Made by a program: the position numbers and the translations under genes | Part shown: piece after piece, positions 9,480 to 21,800 of the stretch | Layout: each line of letters starts with the position of its first letter | Numbering within the stretch: the stretch's first letter is position 1 | Notes under the pieces: generated by a model | Databases searched by the model: none | What the model was told of the DNA's origin: nothing | The model's input: only the letters and a program-made list of their open reading frames with translations | Source of the DNA: Trichomonas tenax | Taxonomy: Eukaryota > Parabasalia > Trichomonadida > Trichomonadidae | DNA: 64,000 bases | Assembly (NCBI GenBank): GCA_023091735.1 | Contig: JALKBU010000065.1 | Span: 33,300-97,299 of the forward strand | Reading direction: 5' to 3'

Positions 9480-12086
9480 TCAGTCAACATCTTCGAAATC
9501 GTCATCAAAATCTTCCCCATGGCCTGGGTCAACCTTCTTGATGCCATTTTCGGCGATGTCCTGGTATCTTTGGATGATTTCTTCATCGTATTTCATATAC
9601 GTATCCTTATTTCTGATTTCCTCGATGTCCACTTGTTTGAACTGCAGCAATGCTTCCTCGTCTTGATTGCGGGCGACAATTCCGTTGATTTGGTTGTGAT
9701 CGGGATTGATAATTTCAACAGTTCTCTCTTGGACTGTGTCATGCTGCTGATTCTCAGTGCTCAAGTTGAACATACCTTCTGTGATGATTTGATGGCCCAT
9801 CTTGTACTTTCTGCGAGAAATCCTGAGAATGTGATCTTCGCCTGTGTCTTCTGTCATGAGACGGATGATGACGACACTGGTTTTCTGACCAATTCTGTGA
9901 ACTCTTGCAGAAGCTTGAAGTTCGACGAATGGGTTGTAATCAGAATCGAAAAGAATGACCGTGTCAGCGCTCTGAAGGTTGAGACCGAAGGCAGATGATC
10001 TTGTACTGAGAAGCATGCCGCGGATTGGTGAACCTGGCTCAACAAATGACTTGATGATGCGTGAACGAGCTGATGTTGATGTGTTACCATCAATTCTCGC
10101 CATTGGAATTTCTCTGCATTTGAAAAATGATTCCAACAGGTCCATCATTGTTGTCCACTGTGAGTAGATGAGGAATCTGTGGCCTGTGAGAATTAATTTC
10201 TGAATAATGACATCAAGAAGCTGAAGCTTTGGGGTGCGAGAATACACATACGGGGCTTCGATATCCTTGAGGCTTGCACGTGGGAAGAACAAAATTGGCG
10301 AATTTGAAATTCTCTTGGAAATATAAACTTGGTTATTGCTGTCATAGCCTCTATGCTTAGCGATCTGGAGGAGCTGCTTCTGCAAATCTGATGGTGGACA
10401 CTTGATTGTAACTTCGTATTTGCCTGGAATCTGAACAGCAACTTCATCTTGTGAACGACGAAGTGTGAATGGACGAATGACTTCGTGGAGGCGCCTGACG
10501 ATGATGTCATGCTTCTCTTGGTCAACATCTTTGTGTTCAACTCTGTTGAAGAACATTTTGAATTTGTCGACATTGCCGAAGTATGATGGCCTGATTAATG
10601 ACAAAATCGCACGAAGTTCTTCGAGCTTGTTTTGGTATGGTGTGGCTGTGACAAAGACTCTGAAATCTGCGAAAAATGAATGTTCGACAGCTTTGAAAAT
10701 AATTGTGTTTGGATTCTTGAGTTTGTGAGCTTCATCGAAGATGGCGGCTCTCCATGTGATTTGGCCGAGAAAATCTTTGTCTTGAGATAAAATATCATAA
10801 GTTGTGATGAGAATGTCGAAATCTGTGCGTGCTACGACTTCATTGAAGAAGTTATGACGAGCTTTGGCCTTCAAGTGATAGAAAATGAATTTGGCTGTTG
10901 GAAGATATTTCTCGAATTCTGTTCTCCATGTGACCATGACAGCGTTTGGAATGACGACCAAATGAGGTCCATTGATGTGCTTTGCTTCCTTAAGATAAGC
11001 GAAGAAAGAAATAATTTGCAAAGTCTTACCCAAACCGACTTCATCGGCCAAAAGTGCATTCATGTGGTTATTGTACATGCGAACAAGCCATGAAAGACCC
11101 ATGATCTGATGTTGCTGCAGTTCAACATCGTGAAGAATTGTTGGCTGTGTGACCATGCGAAGAGGATGATCGAAGACTGGTGTTGGCCAATACTTGTGGA
11201 AGAATTCGAAATCATCTTCAATTGTTTCCTTTTCACGTCTTAATTCTTCATTTTCTTTCTCAACTTCTTGTTCGAGTGTCAATTTCTCGAGGTTATGCTT
11301 GATGATCGCTTTCTTATGATATTTGTTGCGCATTTCGTTGAAGAATTTGAATGCATGTTGAGCAACCAGAACTGAAGCGCTTTCTGAAAGAATTGAAAGT
11401 ACGATTGGAAGAGAAACGTTGAGGTCGATTTTGCTGTTTTCCTTTTCTCTGTTTCTGATGATGTGTCTTGGCAAAACAGAAAATGGCGTTGCTGGCTTGA
11501 AGTCTTTGCCTTTTGGCCAAAGGAAGTCGTTGTATGATATGCCACGGATAACGTAACCCTTCTTTTGTTCCATTTGAGTGAGTGTTGGAAGGCGATAAAT
11601 TTGCTTTAAGTCGTTTGATTTGAGAATTCTTCCAGCAGCGAAGATTTGGTAAGAATTGTAAAAGTTATCGCGAACGTAGCGTTGTCTTGAAGAAAGCAAC
11701 AACATATGCTTTTGATATTCAAATTTTTCGAGTTCTTCTTCTGTATATTTATTATCTTTCTTTCTATTTCTCATATTCCTCAAAAACTGTTGCATTTTCT
11801 TCTGAACAAAACTATCTCTTTCCTGTGCAAGAAGCGCCATTGGAATTTGATGTTTATCAAATTCACCAACGTGGCATTGCATGTATTTGTGATGAGGAAC
11901 ATCCGGCGCCTTTTTCCAAAACGACAGTGAAGAAGCAGAAATCGGGAAAGTTATAGTTTGTATTTTCTCAGGAGGCTCTATGCCAAAAGATTTCTCCAAA
12001 TCACGTGTACTCGTCTTAGAGACAGTACCAAGCTGTGTGGCAAAAGTCATTTGGGCAATGAACTGTGCCTCTTGTTCTAAATCCAT
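9480..12086 (-). CDS. Snf2-family chromatin remodelling ATPase, BRM/Sth1-like
   Basis: The 868-residue protein is a DNA-dependent ATPase of the Snf2 class. The ATPase lobe starts near residue 310 (LQQHQIMGLSWLVRMYNNH). The P-loop LADEVGLGKTLQ lies near 345, and the DEAH box (IFDEAHKLKNPN) near 447, followed by VTATPYQNKLEEL. The second lobe near 640-755 has LLSTRSSAFGLNLQ, DSDYNPFVELQASARVHRIGQ. The last motif is the QxxxRxxRIGQ of the family. A charged helical segment before the ATPase lobe (LEQEVEKENEELRREKE) resembles the HSA region of BRM/Sth1. No bromodomain follows; the tail is only acidic (GEDFDDDFEDVD). It probably slides or ejects nucleosomes at promoters. The gene shares its promoter with TAF6, transcribed the other way. 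The P-loop has V where most relatives have M. Confidence 0.9.
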   Translation of the reverse strand: MDLEQEAQFIAQMTFATQLGTVSKTSTRDLEKSFGIEPPEKIQTITFPISASSLSFWKKAPDVPHHKYMQCHVGEFDKHQIPMALLAQERDSFVQKKMQQFLRNMRNRKKDNKYTEEELEKFEYQKHMLLLSSRQRYVRDNFYNSYQIFAAGRILKSNDLKQIYRLPTLTQMEQKKGYVIRGISYNDFLWPKGKDFKPATPFSVLPRHIIRNREKENSKIDLNVSLPIVLSILSESASVLVAQHAFKFFNEMRNKYHKKAIIKHNLEKLTLEQEVEKENEELRREKETIEDDFEFFHKYWPTPVFDHPLRMVTQPTILHDVELQQHQIMGLSWLVRMYNNHMNALLADEVGLGKTLQIISFFAYLKEAKHINGPHLVVIPNAVMVTWRTEFEKYLPTAKFIFYHLKAKARHNFFNEVVARTDFDILITTYDILSQDKDFLGQITWRAAIFDEAHKLKNPNTIIFKAVEHSFFADFRVFVTATPYQNKLEELRAILSLIRPSYFGNVDKFKMFFNRVEHKDVDQEKHDIIVRRLHEVIRPFTLRRSQDEVAVQIPGKYEVTIKCPPSDLQKQLLQIAKHRGYDSNNQVYISKRISNSPILFFPRASLKDIEAPYVYSRTPKLQLLDVIIQKLILTGHRFLIYSQWTTMMDLLESFFKCREIPMARIDGNTSTSARSRIIKSFVEPGSPIRGMLLSTRSSAFGLNLQSADTVILFDSDYNPFVELQASARVHRIGQKTSVVIIRLMTEDTGEDHILRISRRKYKMGHQIITEGMFNLSTENQQHDTVQERTVEIINPDHNQINGIVARNQDEEALLQFKQVDIEEIRNKDTYMKYDEEIIQRYQDIAENGIKKVDPGHGEDFDDDFEDVD

Positions 12087-12268
12087 TAATTATATAATAT
12101 ATTAAAAAGTGACATCATTTTCTCAAAACACTATAGTTAAGGTTTCTAAAAGTGACGTAAATAAATCCAAAAGTGCCAACAAAAGTTTACCAAAAGGTTC
12201 TATAGTGTCAATTAAGGTTATAAAAGTGTCAATAATATTTAATCGTGACAGGATTAAAAGTGACAATA
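12087..12268. promoter_or_regulatory. divergent promoter with repeated AAAGTGNCA words
   Basis: The 182-base gap between the Snf2 and TAF6 starts holds at least five related words on the plus strand: AAAAGTGACA, AAAAGTGACG, AAAAGTGCCA, AAAAGTGTCA and AAAAGTGACA, plus TAGTGTCA and CGTGACAGG. TTTACGTCA occurs on the minus strand (12153-12161). The last copy ends three bases before the TAF6 ATG. This density is unlikely by chance and suggests a shared control element. Confidence 0.6.
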
Positions 12269-13507
12269 ATGTCGAAAAGTGAATATTCGGAAGCTTCATA
12301 CTTAAGCGTAAAAGCCATAGCAGATCAAAATGGCATTAAGATAAAGAACGATAACTGGGCAAAAATTCTCGCGCAGGAAGCTGAGTACCGAATATCGACA
12401 ATGATTCAGCCTATTTTGAATTATTTTGAAAATTCAGCGAATAAACACTTGTCAACAGATCTTCTGAACCAAGTTTTGAGGGCACAGCATTTGCCTCCGA
12501 TTTATGGATACAATGAACACTGCAATCTCGAATTAAGTTCGCTTCAGACGACTCCAGAAGGAGCATTTTACGTATACATAGACAACAAAGTTGATTTAAA
12601 GCAGATGAGTCAAGAAAACATGCGACCAGACAAACGAGCCGTCGAATTACAAACACATTATAAATACATCAACGGAAATTTGATTACCAGCACTAATTTG
12701 GGTGGCTTTATCGCTTGCGACAGCGGCATCACTTCTATTATGGGAATTCGCTCCATTGATTTTCCAAGATCTCATTCAAATGCGCAGATTAAAGATAACG
12801 AAAAGGAAGAAATATCTCCTGAACTTGAAGCATTCTATCGATATGTTGTTGACGAATTAATGAAAGAAAACACAGCAGAGAATTTATATGACGATTTAAG
12901 ACATACAGGATGTTTACAATCGATTATTCCATATCTACTCAAGTTCTTTGTAGCAAGAATCGGAACAAATCTCGATAAATTCGTATCAATGTCATCATTA
13001 GGAAAAGCAGTTGTTTCTTTATTGATTAATGAGACAGTTCCCGTTGATTTTTATGCTCATGCATTCATAAAAATAAGTTTTTGTTTAGCAACAAAAACAG
13101 TTTCCACAGGCACCGCTGAAGAAGATTGTTTAATTAGAGATATTGGCGCTAACATCATTAGTTTAGTTTGCGATCGTTGTCTGAACTGTTATCCTAACTT
13201 ACGTACAGAATGCTTCAATCAATTTAATAATATTATCTTTTCGGAAAATCAATCGATACCTGCTCTTTATGGAGCTGTTTCAGGTATATTCCAACTTGGT
13301 AATGAATATACTTCCAGATTAATGCCCCATTTGCAGTTTATAATTAAATATGTGGATTCTATTTCAACGGGAGCAGATAATTATTTAGGAATGTTTATTA
13401 AGCTTGTTTATGATGAAATGACGCGTATATCTCAAGAGCCAGAAGCACCAGATATGGCTGCATCAATAAGTTTGTTTATTAATAAAGAGTTTAGAGACAC
13501 TATGTAA
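12269..13507 (+). CDS. TAF6-like TFIID/SAGA subunit
   Basis: The 412-residue protein begins with a TAF6-type histone fold at about residues 4-70 (SEYSEASYLSVKAIADQNGI; EAEYRISTMIQPILNYF; LSTDLLNQVLRAQHLPPIYG). The sequence after it matches the TAF6 layout: a variable segment, then the conserved helical repeat domain from about 185 (ISPELEAFYRYVVDEL; LHQLLPYF-like QSIIPYLLKFFVARI). TAF6 pairs with TAF9 in TFIID and SAGA. The ATG at 12269 is preferred; the frame is open eight codons further upstream but only from a GTG. Finding TAF6 beside an Snf2 ATPase groups two transcription genes at one promoter. Basal transcription factors are divergent in parabasalids, so a clear TAF6 is informative. Confidence 0.9.
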   Translation: MSKSEYSEASYLSVKAIADQNGIKIKNDNWAKILAQEAEYRISTMIQPILNYFENSANKHLSTDLLNQVLRAQHLPPIYGYNEHCNLELSSLQTTPEGAFYVYIDNKVDLKQMSQENMRPDKRAVELQTHYKYINGNLITSTNLGGFIACDSGITSIMGIRSIDFPRSHSNAQIKDNEKEEISPELEAFYRYVVDELMKENTAENLYDDLRHTGCLQSIIPYLLKFFVARIGTNLDKFVSMSSLGKAVVSLLINETVPVDFYAHAFIKISFCLATKTVSTGTAEEDCLIRDIGANIISLVCDRCLNCYPNLRTECFNQFNNIIFSENQSIPALYGAVSGIFQLGNEYTSRLMPHLQFIIKYVDSISTGADNYLGMFIKLVYDEMTRISQEPEAPDMAASISLFINKEFRDTM

Positions 13508-13609
13508 TGTGTTTCTTTGTTATCTTTTATTTTTTTTGTAAAAAATATGATAAATTAGGAACAATTAAATCTAAACTATTTATTTTCAACGATATATTTA
13601 AATAAACTT

Positions 13610-15574
13610 TTATATTTCACCGAATTCATCATCATCGACATCGTCATCATCGTCGTCATCATCATCATCTTCATCCTTGTCCATTCCCATCTTGGCCTTC
13701 TGATCAGTCAAAAGCGCAGCGAGAGACTGCTGGAGGTCCTTCTTCTTGTCGTTATAAACTTCAGCTTCCTCATCTGGGTTAGCCTGAAGCCAGTCTTCAC
13801 CCTCCTTGATGATTCTCTTGAGGGACCTTCTCTCTTCGTTGGAGAGTCTATCCTTTGTCTCATCCTTGTTGAGGTTGTTCTTGGCGGCAGCGAGCATTGA
13901 GTCGAGTGACAATCTTGCCTGGACGGACTCTCTCTCCTGCTGGTCGTTGACGATGTTGTCTTCAGCATCGTGAATGGCCTTCTCGATTTCCTCTTCAGTC
14001 ATTCTGTTATCCTTTGGATCGATTGTGATTGTCTCCTTGTTGTTGGACTGCTTGTCCTCAGCTGTAACCTTGAGGATGTTGTTCTGGTCGAGCTCGAATG
14101 TAACATCGATCTGGACTGAACCGCGTGGACCTGGTGGAAGGCCTGTGAGATCGAAAGCACCAAGGAAGTGGTTATCACGTGTCATAGCACGCTCACCTTC
14201 GAAGACCTGGATTCTAACTGTCTCCTGGTCATCCTGGGCATTTGTGAATGTCTGCGTCTTCTTGACTGGAATTCTTGTGTTACGTGGGATGAGTTCAGCC
14301 ATGACACCACCCATTGTCTCGATACCGAGTGTGAGTGAGTTGACGTTGATGATTGTGATTGCTGCTGTGTCTGGATCGTCGGAAATGATGCCACCTTCGA
14401 CAGCGGCACCGTAAGCAACGGCCTCATCTGGGTTGATTGACTTGCATGGCTGCTTGCCGTTGAAGAAGTCCTTAACGAGCTGCTGGATCTTTGGAAGACG
14501 TGTGGAGCCACCGATGAGGACGATCTCATCGATTTCGTGCTTGGAGAGACCAGAGTCTGTGAGAACCTGCTGGACTGGCTCCATTGTCTTACGGAAGAGA
14601 TCTAAGTTGAGTTCTTCGAATCTGGCGCGGTTGAATGTCTCAGAGAGATCCTCGCCATCGAAGAAGTTCTCGATTTCGATTGTTGTCTGATGTGAGTAAG
14701 AAAGTGTACGCTTGGCCTTTTCAGCTTCACGCTTCAGCTTAGCGCGTGCCTTAGAGTCCTTGGAAGCATCCTTGCCTGTTCGGCGCTTGAACACATCCAT
14801 GAAGTAATCGACAACGCGGTTGTCGAAGTCTTCGCCTCCGAGGTGTGTGTCACCGGCTGTGGCAAGAACCTCGAAGAAGTAGTCGTCGATGGAAAGAAGG
14901 GAGACATCGAATGTGCCACCACCAAGGTCGAAAACGAGAATCTTCTGATTATCCTTCTTGTTGAGACCATAAGCGATAGCAGCAGCTGTTGGCTCGTTGA
15001 TGATACGCTTAACATCAAGTCCAGCGATAGCACCAGCATCCTTTGTAGCCTTACGCTGAGCATCGTTGAAATAAGCTGGAACTGTGACAACAGCAGCCTT
15101 CACTGTTCTCCCGAGATAATCTTCGGCAACGTTCTTCATCTTCGTGAGAACGCCCGCAGAAATCTCTTCTGGAGAAACTAATCTTCTTTCGCCCGGTTTA
15201 ACTTCAAGATCGATGTAAGGACGTCCGTTCTGTTCGACAACCTTGTAAGGAAGGTAGCCTATTTCAGATTGGACTTCTTTGTCGTTGAATCTACGTCCAA
15301 TCAGACGTTTAACTGCGAAAACTGTGTTTGATGGATTTGAAATGAGATAAGATGTAGCGGAGTCACCGACGTACTTCTGACCGTCGTTGTAAGCGACGAT
15401 GGAAGGTGTAATTCTGTTACCAACTTCGTTCGCGATAATTTCGACTTTTCCGCGCTGGAAAATGCCGACGCAGGAGAATGTTGTACCGAGGTCGATGCCG
15501 ATGACGGGGCCTTGATCTTTGTCTTCCTCCTCCTTTGCCTGCAATGAAAGTGCTGCAAAAATGAAGGTAAACAT
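13610..15574 (-). CDS. endoplasmic reticulum Hsp70 (BiP/GRP78-like)
   Basis: A 654-residue Hsp70 chaperone. A short hydrophobic N-terminal segment ([13 protein letters not shown]) fits a signal peptide and is followed by an acidic spacer. Then come [13 protein letters not shown], the phosphate loop [12 protein letters not shown], the adenosine loop [11 protein letters not shown], and a substrate domain with TLGIETMGG. These are BiP hallmarks, and the protein folds client proteins in the ER lumen. The tail is an aspartate run ending DDDEFGEI. There is no KDEL/HDEL retrieval signal, which is unusual for BiP. The stop is clean and the tail is in frame, so this is not a truncation by frameshift. 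Codon use is markedly more GC-rich than in neighbours, in keeping with a highly expressed gene. The leader carries TTTACATGACA at 15633-15643. Confidence 0.93.
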   Translation of the reverse strand: MFTFIFAALSLQAKEEEDKDQGPVIGIDLGTTFSCVGIFQRGKVEIIANEVGNRITPSIVAYNDGQKYVGDSATSYLISNPSNTVFAVKRLIGRRFNDKEVQSEIGYLPYKVVEQNGRPYIDLEVKPGERRLVSPEEISAGVLTKMKNVAEDYLGRTVKAAVVTVPAYFNDAQRKATKDAGAIAGLDVKRIINEPTAAAIAYGLNKKDNQKILVFDLGGGTFDVSLLSIDDYFFEVLATAGDTHLGGEDFDNRVVDYFMDVFKRRTGKDASKDSKARAKLKREAEKAKRTLSYSHQTTIEIENFFDGEDLSETFNRARFEELNLDLFRKTMEPVQQVLTDSGLSKHEIDEIVLIGGSTRLPKIQQLVKDFFNGKQPCKSINPDEAVAYGAAVEGGIISDDPDTAAITIINVNSLTLGIETMGGVMAELIPRNTRIPVKKTQTFTNAQDDQETVRIQVFEGERAMTRDNHFLGAFDLTGLPPGPRGSVQIDVTFELDQNNILKVTAEDKQSNNKETITIDPKDNRMTEEEIEKAIHDAEDNIVNDQQERESVQARLSLDSMLAAAKNNLNKDETKDRLSNEERRSLKRIIKEGEDWLQANPDEEAEVYNDKKKDLQQSLAALLTDQKAKMGMDKDEDDDDDDDDDDVDDDEFGEI

Positions 15575-15812
15575 AATTGTTTTTTGTTTATTTGGTCAAA
15601 CGGTTCAAAAATGATTCTGTCAAATAACAATATTTACATGACAAAAAATCATTTCAGAACAATTTTCTAAGCTTATTTCATATACCACTGCAGGCATGCA
15701 TTGATTCTGTTAAAATTTTAGATGATTCCTATTACTTTTTGATGAATTTTCAATTTGAAAATTATGAATTTTACTATAATATAGAACATTACTTTATTCG
15801 CTAATTTAACAT

Positions 15813-18800
15813 TTAATGTGTGAGGAAATCGACTGGTAAATAAGCAACCAGACCGTGTTTCGTCACAGCGACAATTTCTTTATTGCGTATATCGTGAAGT
15901 GATATCAATGATCCGAGTTGCTTCACTGGTTTAACTTCAGGCATTTTTTCTGCGTGGTAAGCTTCACAAACTCTGATACTACCGCGTTCATCAGCCCAAA
16001 CTAAGTAATCAAAACCTTTCCTGTCTTTAACTGCCTTAATCATTGTGATTCTGCTCGTTCTGCATTGTGTAACGAACTCGCCATTGCATGTATAGACTGT
16101 TACTAAATCCTTTGTGTCATCTGGTGTTGTTGAAACAACAACAACGAAGCCCCAAGCAGGAGTGACAACAACGTGGCGCGGAGATTCAACAGTTAATGAG
16201 AACTTGACAATAACTCTTGTTGTGTCTACACAGAAGAGGCAGCCATCTCTTGTGATTGCTGCAGCGAGGTGGAATGAATCAACTATTGAGCAATCGACAA
16301 CCTCCTCACGGAAGAATGGAATATTTCCAGAATTCTGCATTGCGTGATCAAATAGATACAATGTGGAATCACTTCCACCACTGCAAACTAAGCGTGTTGA
16401 GCTGTCGATGCATGTTGCTTTTCCTGTGTGAGCGAACACCTTCTTGGATTCATTGCGCTCTGTATCGAAGATCTCTATGTATCCAAGTGGTGCTGCGATT
16501 GCAATCATCTTTCCAAATGTAACCATTGGGATCGTGGAGTCATCTGATGGATGGAACGAAAGTGTTGCAACTTCGTTGTAACCATTATCTGTTCCATCGT
16601 GTGAAATAATCTGTCCGTGTGGTGTGAACAAGAATGCATGGCGACCAACAGCGACGGCAGCGAGAGGATCAACCTTTGTATCGAAGATTGTCTCACGCTT
16701 GAGTTCGTATGTTGCGGATTTCATTGGATGTGGAACACCAAATATCTGTGTAGGAATCTGACCGCAGTGTTTCATTGTTGCTTCGATGAGAGAGCGTTGC
16801 TGTGGGTCATTGAGTGTCTCTGTTGTCCAGGCAGACTCGTACATGTTTGGATCAAATGTGTTGTTTGCCTTTTCTGCTCCTTCACCATATGAATTGACAC
16901 CCCAAATCAAATCAATCCATGAATGCAAGTTGAGAGAAACAAAATCACTCTCCAAAGCTTGGCGCATCTTGTAGACGAAGTCAAGAGGAGATTTAGCCCA
17001 TGGAGGAAGTGCAACATCACCAACTTCTTTGTTGTCAACTTTTCCAAGATCAAACTTGTTCTCATTTCTAAGGAATTGTGGGCAATAGAAGAACTCTGGA
17101 ATGAGCTCTCTGAAGTCGTTCATGTGCGTTGTGACCATCTTCCATGTATCGCTAACGCTTGAGAAAAGACGTGCTGCGTGATCGAATTTTCCACTTTGAA
17201 GCTGCGTGTGAAGAGAAGTGAATGGTTCCATTCTCATCAACCACATGAAGACGCAGAGAGGACTGTTGTAGCAGCTGCTGTACATGTAGAACTTGATGCC
17301 GAGTTCTTCCAAGTCTTTCCTTTTTGAGATGATTTCCTTGAAACGAGCTTCTCCAATCGCACCAATTGGCTTTGATAAATCTCTGAATACATTTGGATTA
17401 TTCAAGTCAAGAACGTCGCTTGTGTAATCAGATAGAATCCATGGCATAATTGGATACAATGAAGAATCGTTGAATGTTCTGCCACTGACTCTGTTGAGGA
17501 ACATCAAATACTTGAAGTTCGACTTCTTGCCACTGCACCAACGTTCTGTGACTCCACATGTTGCAACATATGTTGATGAAGGCATTGTCTGGATCTCCGC
17601 CTTCTGCCAGCCATCGAATCCTTGCATCTTCTTGAGAATGGACATCGAGTTAACCTTCATGTTGAGAAGGTAAGAACGTCCATCGTGGCAAAAGATTTCG
17701 AGGCCTGTTGGATGATGCAAGTATGGACGGAATGAAACCTTTTTGACACTCGTTGATCTGATTGCGACAGTTCGTGGTTTATCACCGAAAATATCGATTC
17801 TGAGACCACCTTCGACAATGATTAACTCACATGGTGCTTCGTATGTGAGCTTGATGATATCACCTGCAAATCTGAGAAGGATAGGTCCTGTATCACCTGA
17901 TGGTGAAGAATCTCTGTGTGGAAGAACCTGCAAAATTTCAGGTGGAGACTCCTTCTCGTAGCGCTCTTGAAGTGCTTTTCTGTATTCTTCGATCTTTGAA
18001 CGCGCTGTTTCTGCGCTTCCATAGTCTCTTGAAAGTGATGCATCTCTGTGATCATTGAAGTTCTTGTTCTCTTTCATGCGCATTGGACAATATCCATAGC
18101 ACAAAATTGTATCGAGATTATAATGCTTATCCTTGTTCTGAGCGATAGAACTTGCCCATGGTGCTGACTCAATCGTGAGCTGCGTCCACAATGTCTTCCA
18201 TTGCTGAACAATGGAGAATTTAGATAATATGACCTCAGGTGGCTTTTGTAGATGGACTCTTGAGAATTTCGACATCTTCTCGCTGGCTTTCTTGAGGAAT
18301 TTGGAAATGAATGAGCAGAGTCTGCAAAATTCGATGGATATTTGATTAATTGTAACTTCGAAGTTCTTCATTGCTGCCTCAACAGGTTGTGTGTAATCAA
18401 CATTCTTCTGCCTGTTATTTAACAATGAAATCAAGCGCTCAAGGCTTGTTGATTGAGTATATTCATTGAGGATCATTGCGAGACTGATATCTTCCCAAAC
18501 ATTTCTCTCATTCATATTGAGTCCATAAGAGAACTGAACGAACTTTTCGAAGTTTGTAAGTTGCTGAATGAACTTCTGTGGTTCGAAGGAGACTTCCTTT
18601 TGTGGAAGCTCGAGATTTGATTTATCAACAAGGCTCAAATCGCACTTAGAGATTGCATTAAGCAAAGCATCGTTATGAGTTTGATCTCTTCTTGTGAAAA
18701 TGAAGATGAAACATAGATTTTCGAACACTGATGTGTTTTCTGGGAATTTCTTCAAATATTGTACCATTACATTGAAGAATATTGTCTGATACTGTGTTGA

Positions 18801-21800
18801 TGTTGTTTGACACAATCTAACAGCGATTTCAAGGAGAACATATACAGTTAACCACATCTTTGGAGAAGCATCGAGAACAAACTCGAAGATTTTCTCGATA
18901 GATGATGATTTTGTGCACATTACTGCAGCAATGAATGGCCAAAGAGGCCATGCTTTGTTAGCATGTAAGTAAGCATCTGTCTTGAGAGGTAACAAGTTGA
19001 CAAACAATTGCTCAAGCGATGGATTTGATGCGAGAATGAAGCATCCAATGCTAAAGAAATCTGGCTGATCTACAGCTCTTGTCATGATTCCTGTAAGAAG
19101 CTCTTCGTACATGATTTCTATTGGAAGCAATGATTTGTATACTTCAATGTATATCAAAAGTTGATTCCTGAAAACATTCGTCTGCGTGAGAACATAAATT
19201 GTATCCAGAAGCAATAACGCAATTCTAACGCTCTTCTTTTGGAGAAGGGATTGGATGTTTGAAAGGTTAGAAATGTCTGTGATTTGAGCAAATGGCTGCT
19301 TTTCAGAACAAGCGATGTTAAAGATAAGAACTAAAAGTTCATATGCAATGTCTTCATCATTTGTCTGAACGCATTGGTTGATTAATTCAGCAAATGCTTC
19401 CTGTGTCATAGAACACTCTGCACGGAATAAGAGAGACTTAGAAACATTAATTCTTGCACGTGGAGAAAGTTGATGGAAATGCTCAACAAACGAAAGAAGA
19501 TAAATTCTAAGTTCAGACTTCTTCTTGAGTGTCTCTTTGATTGATGGTAGAATGATATTAAGCCAGTGCTCTGAAATTCCAACCTGTGATTCAGGAGGAG
19601 CAAGAGAAAGAAGTCTAATATTCATAAGGATCTCCGTTGACAGCTTCTGTCCAATATTTCTGTTTTGCAATTTCACGAAAACCTGATAGAATTCCTGATA
19701 AATGTCAATATCGAAACGTTTGAGAAGATATGCAATGATTGAGAATCTTCCATATTTCTCGAAATCCGCCTGAGCTTCACTTGATATTTCAAGAACTTTC
19801 TTGATCAATCTGACAATTGGCAAAACCCTCACTTCATCAGAAAGATTTGCTTGAGCAAAGAGAGGAATCAATGATGTAATCTGGTATGAACGTAAGAATA
19901 TATCCTGGAATGTTGGTGTCTGTAGAATTCCTGGACCGAAAATCTTAGCTCTGAATGAATAATCTTTCTTCGTTCTGAGATTGAGAACCGTGTTTTCAAC
20001 TTCTGGATGAACTGAGAAGAAGGCTTGGTCAAATGTACCGTGCGTTCCTGATGTATCAATGGAGTAAAACTGCTTCCATTGAAGAGGTGGCGCGAGGAAG
20101 AAAGGTCCAAGAAGAACTGGATGTTCATTCTTTGGATATTGTTCAAATGGCATACCAACATTGCATTGGACCGGTCCGACTTCAATTTCGAATGTTTCAG
20201 TGAATTGTGTTTCCATTTGTTGGTTTTCCACATAAACTCTAACATTTGTTGGCTGTCCACGAACAAATTGATCGAAAGTTACAGCAAAGAATACCCAAAT
20301 ATCAGGATGAAGACATTGTGGGAATGTGTGTGTTTCTTCATTAATTAATATTTTGATTCCAAAGTTTTCAACAGTGATGTCAATAATCTTTCCATTCTTG
20401 TCCATCATTGCAAATAACGACGTTGCAACTCTTGCGCTTCCAGAATCTGTGAATGCCCAGAAACCTGCTGAGAAACCATGTGAGAAGTCTGTTGATTTCA
20501 ATCCTGTTATTGTTATGTATGGTTCTTTGTTAGTAACAGGAAGGAATCCACTTGGAATGTTGTGTCCATTTGACAAAATTGTAGACATCTCATCAACAGC
20601 ATCATCGAGAAGTGGATTAACGTATTTACCATCAATCGGACAGAACATTGATATAAACTTCTGAACAGCGGTTCTAGAGCTTGATACAGATGCAATTTTC
20701 CCAATAAGACTGAGTGATTTCTTGACGACTTTTTTATCTGATGGATTTTCTTGCACTAAATCGAGAAGAGCAATATCAAGCTTTCCTTTCTGACATTGCC
20801 TTGCATTCGTACTCGAAAAGACACACAATTGCTCAATGAATTGTAAGTTACCTATTAATCTCGATGACTTTTTGAACGATGAAATGAAAATTGGCAAAGC
20901 AGATGGCTGCTTGATTAAGAAATCTGGAGAAAGAGCATCAAGTTGTTTTCCTGCAGCTAAGTTAACAAGTGCCATATATACAGGATGTGATGGCTCATCT
21001 TCAAATATTGTTGTAATTGCCTTTCCAATGATGCTTGCTTCGACAGATGTTATTGGGAAGAAATGAGACATGAGTGTTAAGAATCTGATCGAAAGAATCA
21101 TAAACTCTGGCGGAAACTCACTCGCTGAGAGTCTGATAACTGTCATAAGTCTATCCTTGAGTTCTCCCATCACACTTGTTTCAAATGAGTCTATTTCAAC
21201 AAGACGTTTCAAAATGCGAAGTGTGTTATTGACGTGCCTTTTATCGCTGTAATTTTCACCTGATGAAATTGCGAAGCTGAGAACAGTTGTGATCTGTTGA
21301 AGGAATTCATCGTTTGGATTCTTGAAATGCTCGAAAACAGCATCAATAACTCTATCCGCAAATTCTTCTTCATAAATAAGTGAGAAGAACAATGATAAGA
21401 AATCTGAAGTCGTGTAAACATCGAAACATTCGCAGTTCTTCATTGATTCAACGAAAAAGTCAGCCATCGCCAACCTTGTTCTTTCTATGGATTTCCTAAC
21501 TTTTGGATCAGTTGCTTTCGAATGAGCGTCTTGATAAGCAGGAATAAACATTAATGCAATCGACTGGAAAACTAAGAAATGAATTGATGTAATTTGATGA
21601 TTAATAAGTGCGGATTTCATTCTGATGAAGAATTCGGATGCTAAGTCAGGATATGGAGCAAAATGCTGTGCAAAATCAGATAAAATAATAGATCCATTAA
21701 CAAGGAGATTTTGGAACACAAGAGTTCTGATGTTAAGAATAGCATTCACAACATCGTTCTTTGGAGAGAAAATTGTGATGCGTGGATCGAATATTGGAGT

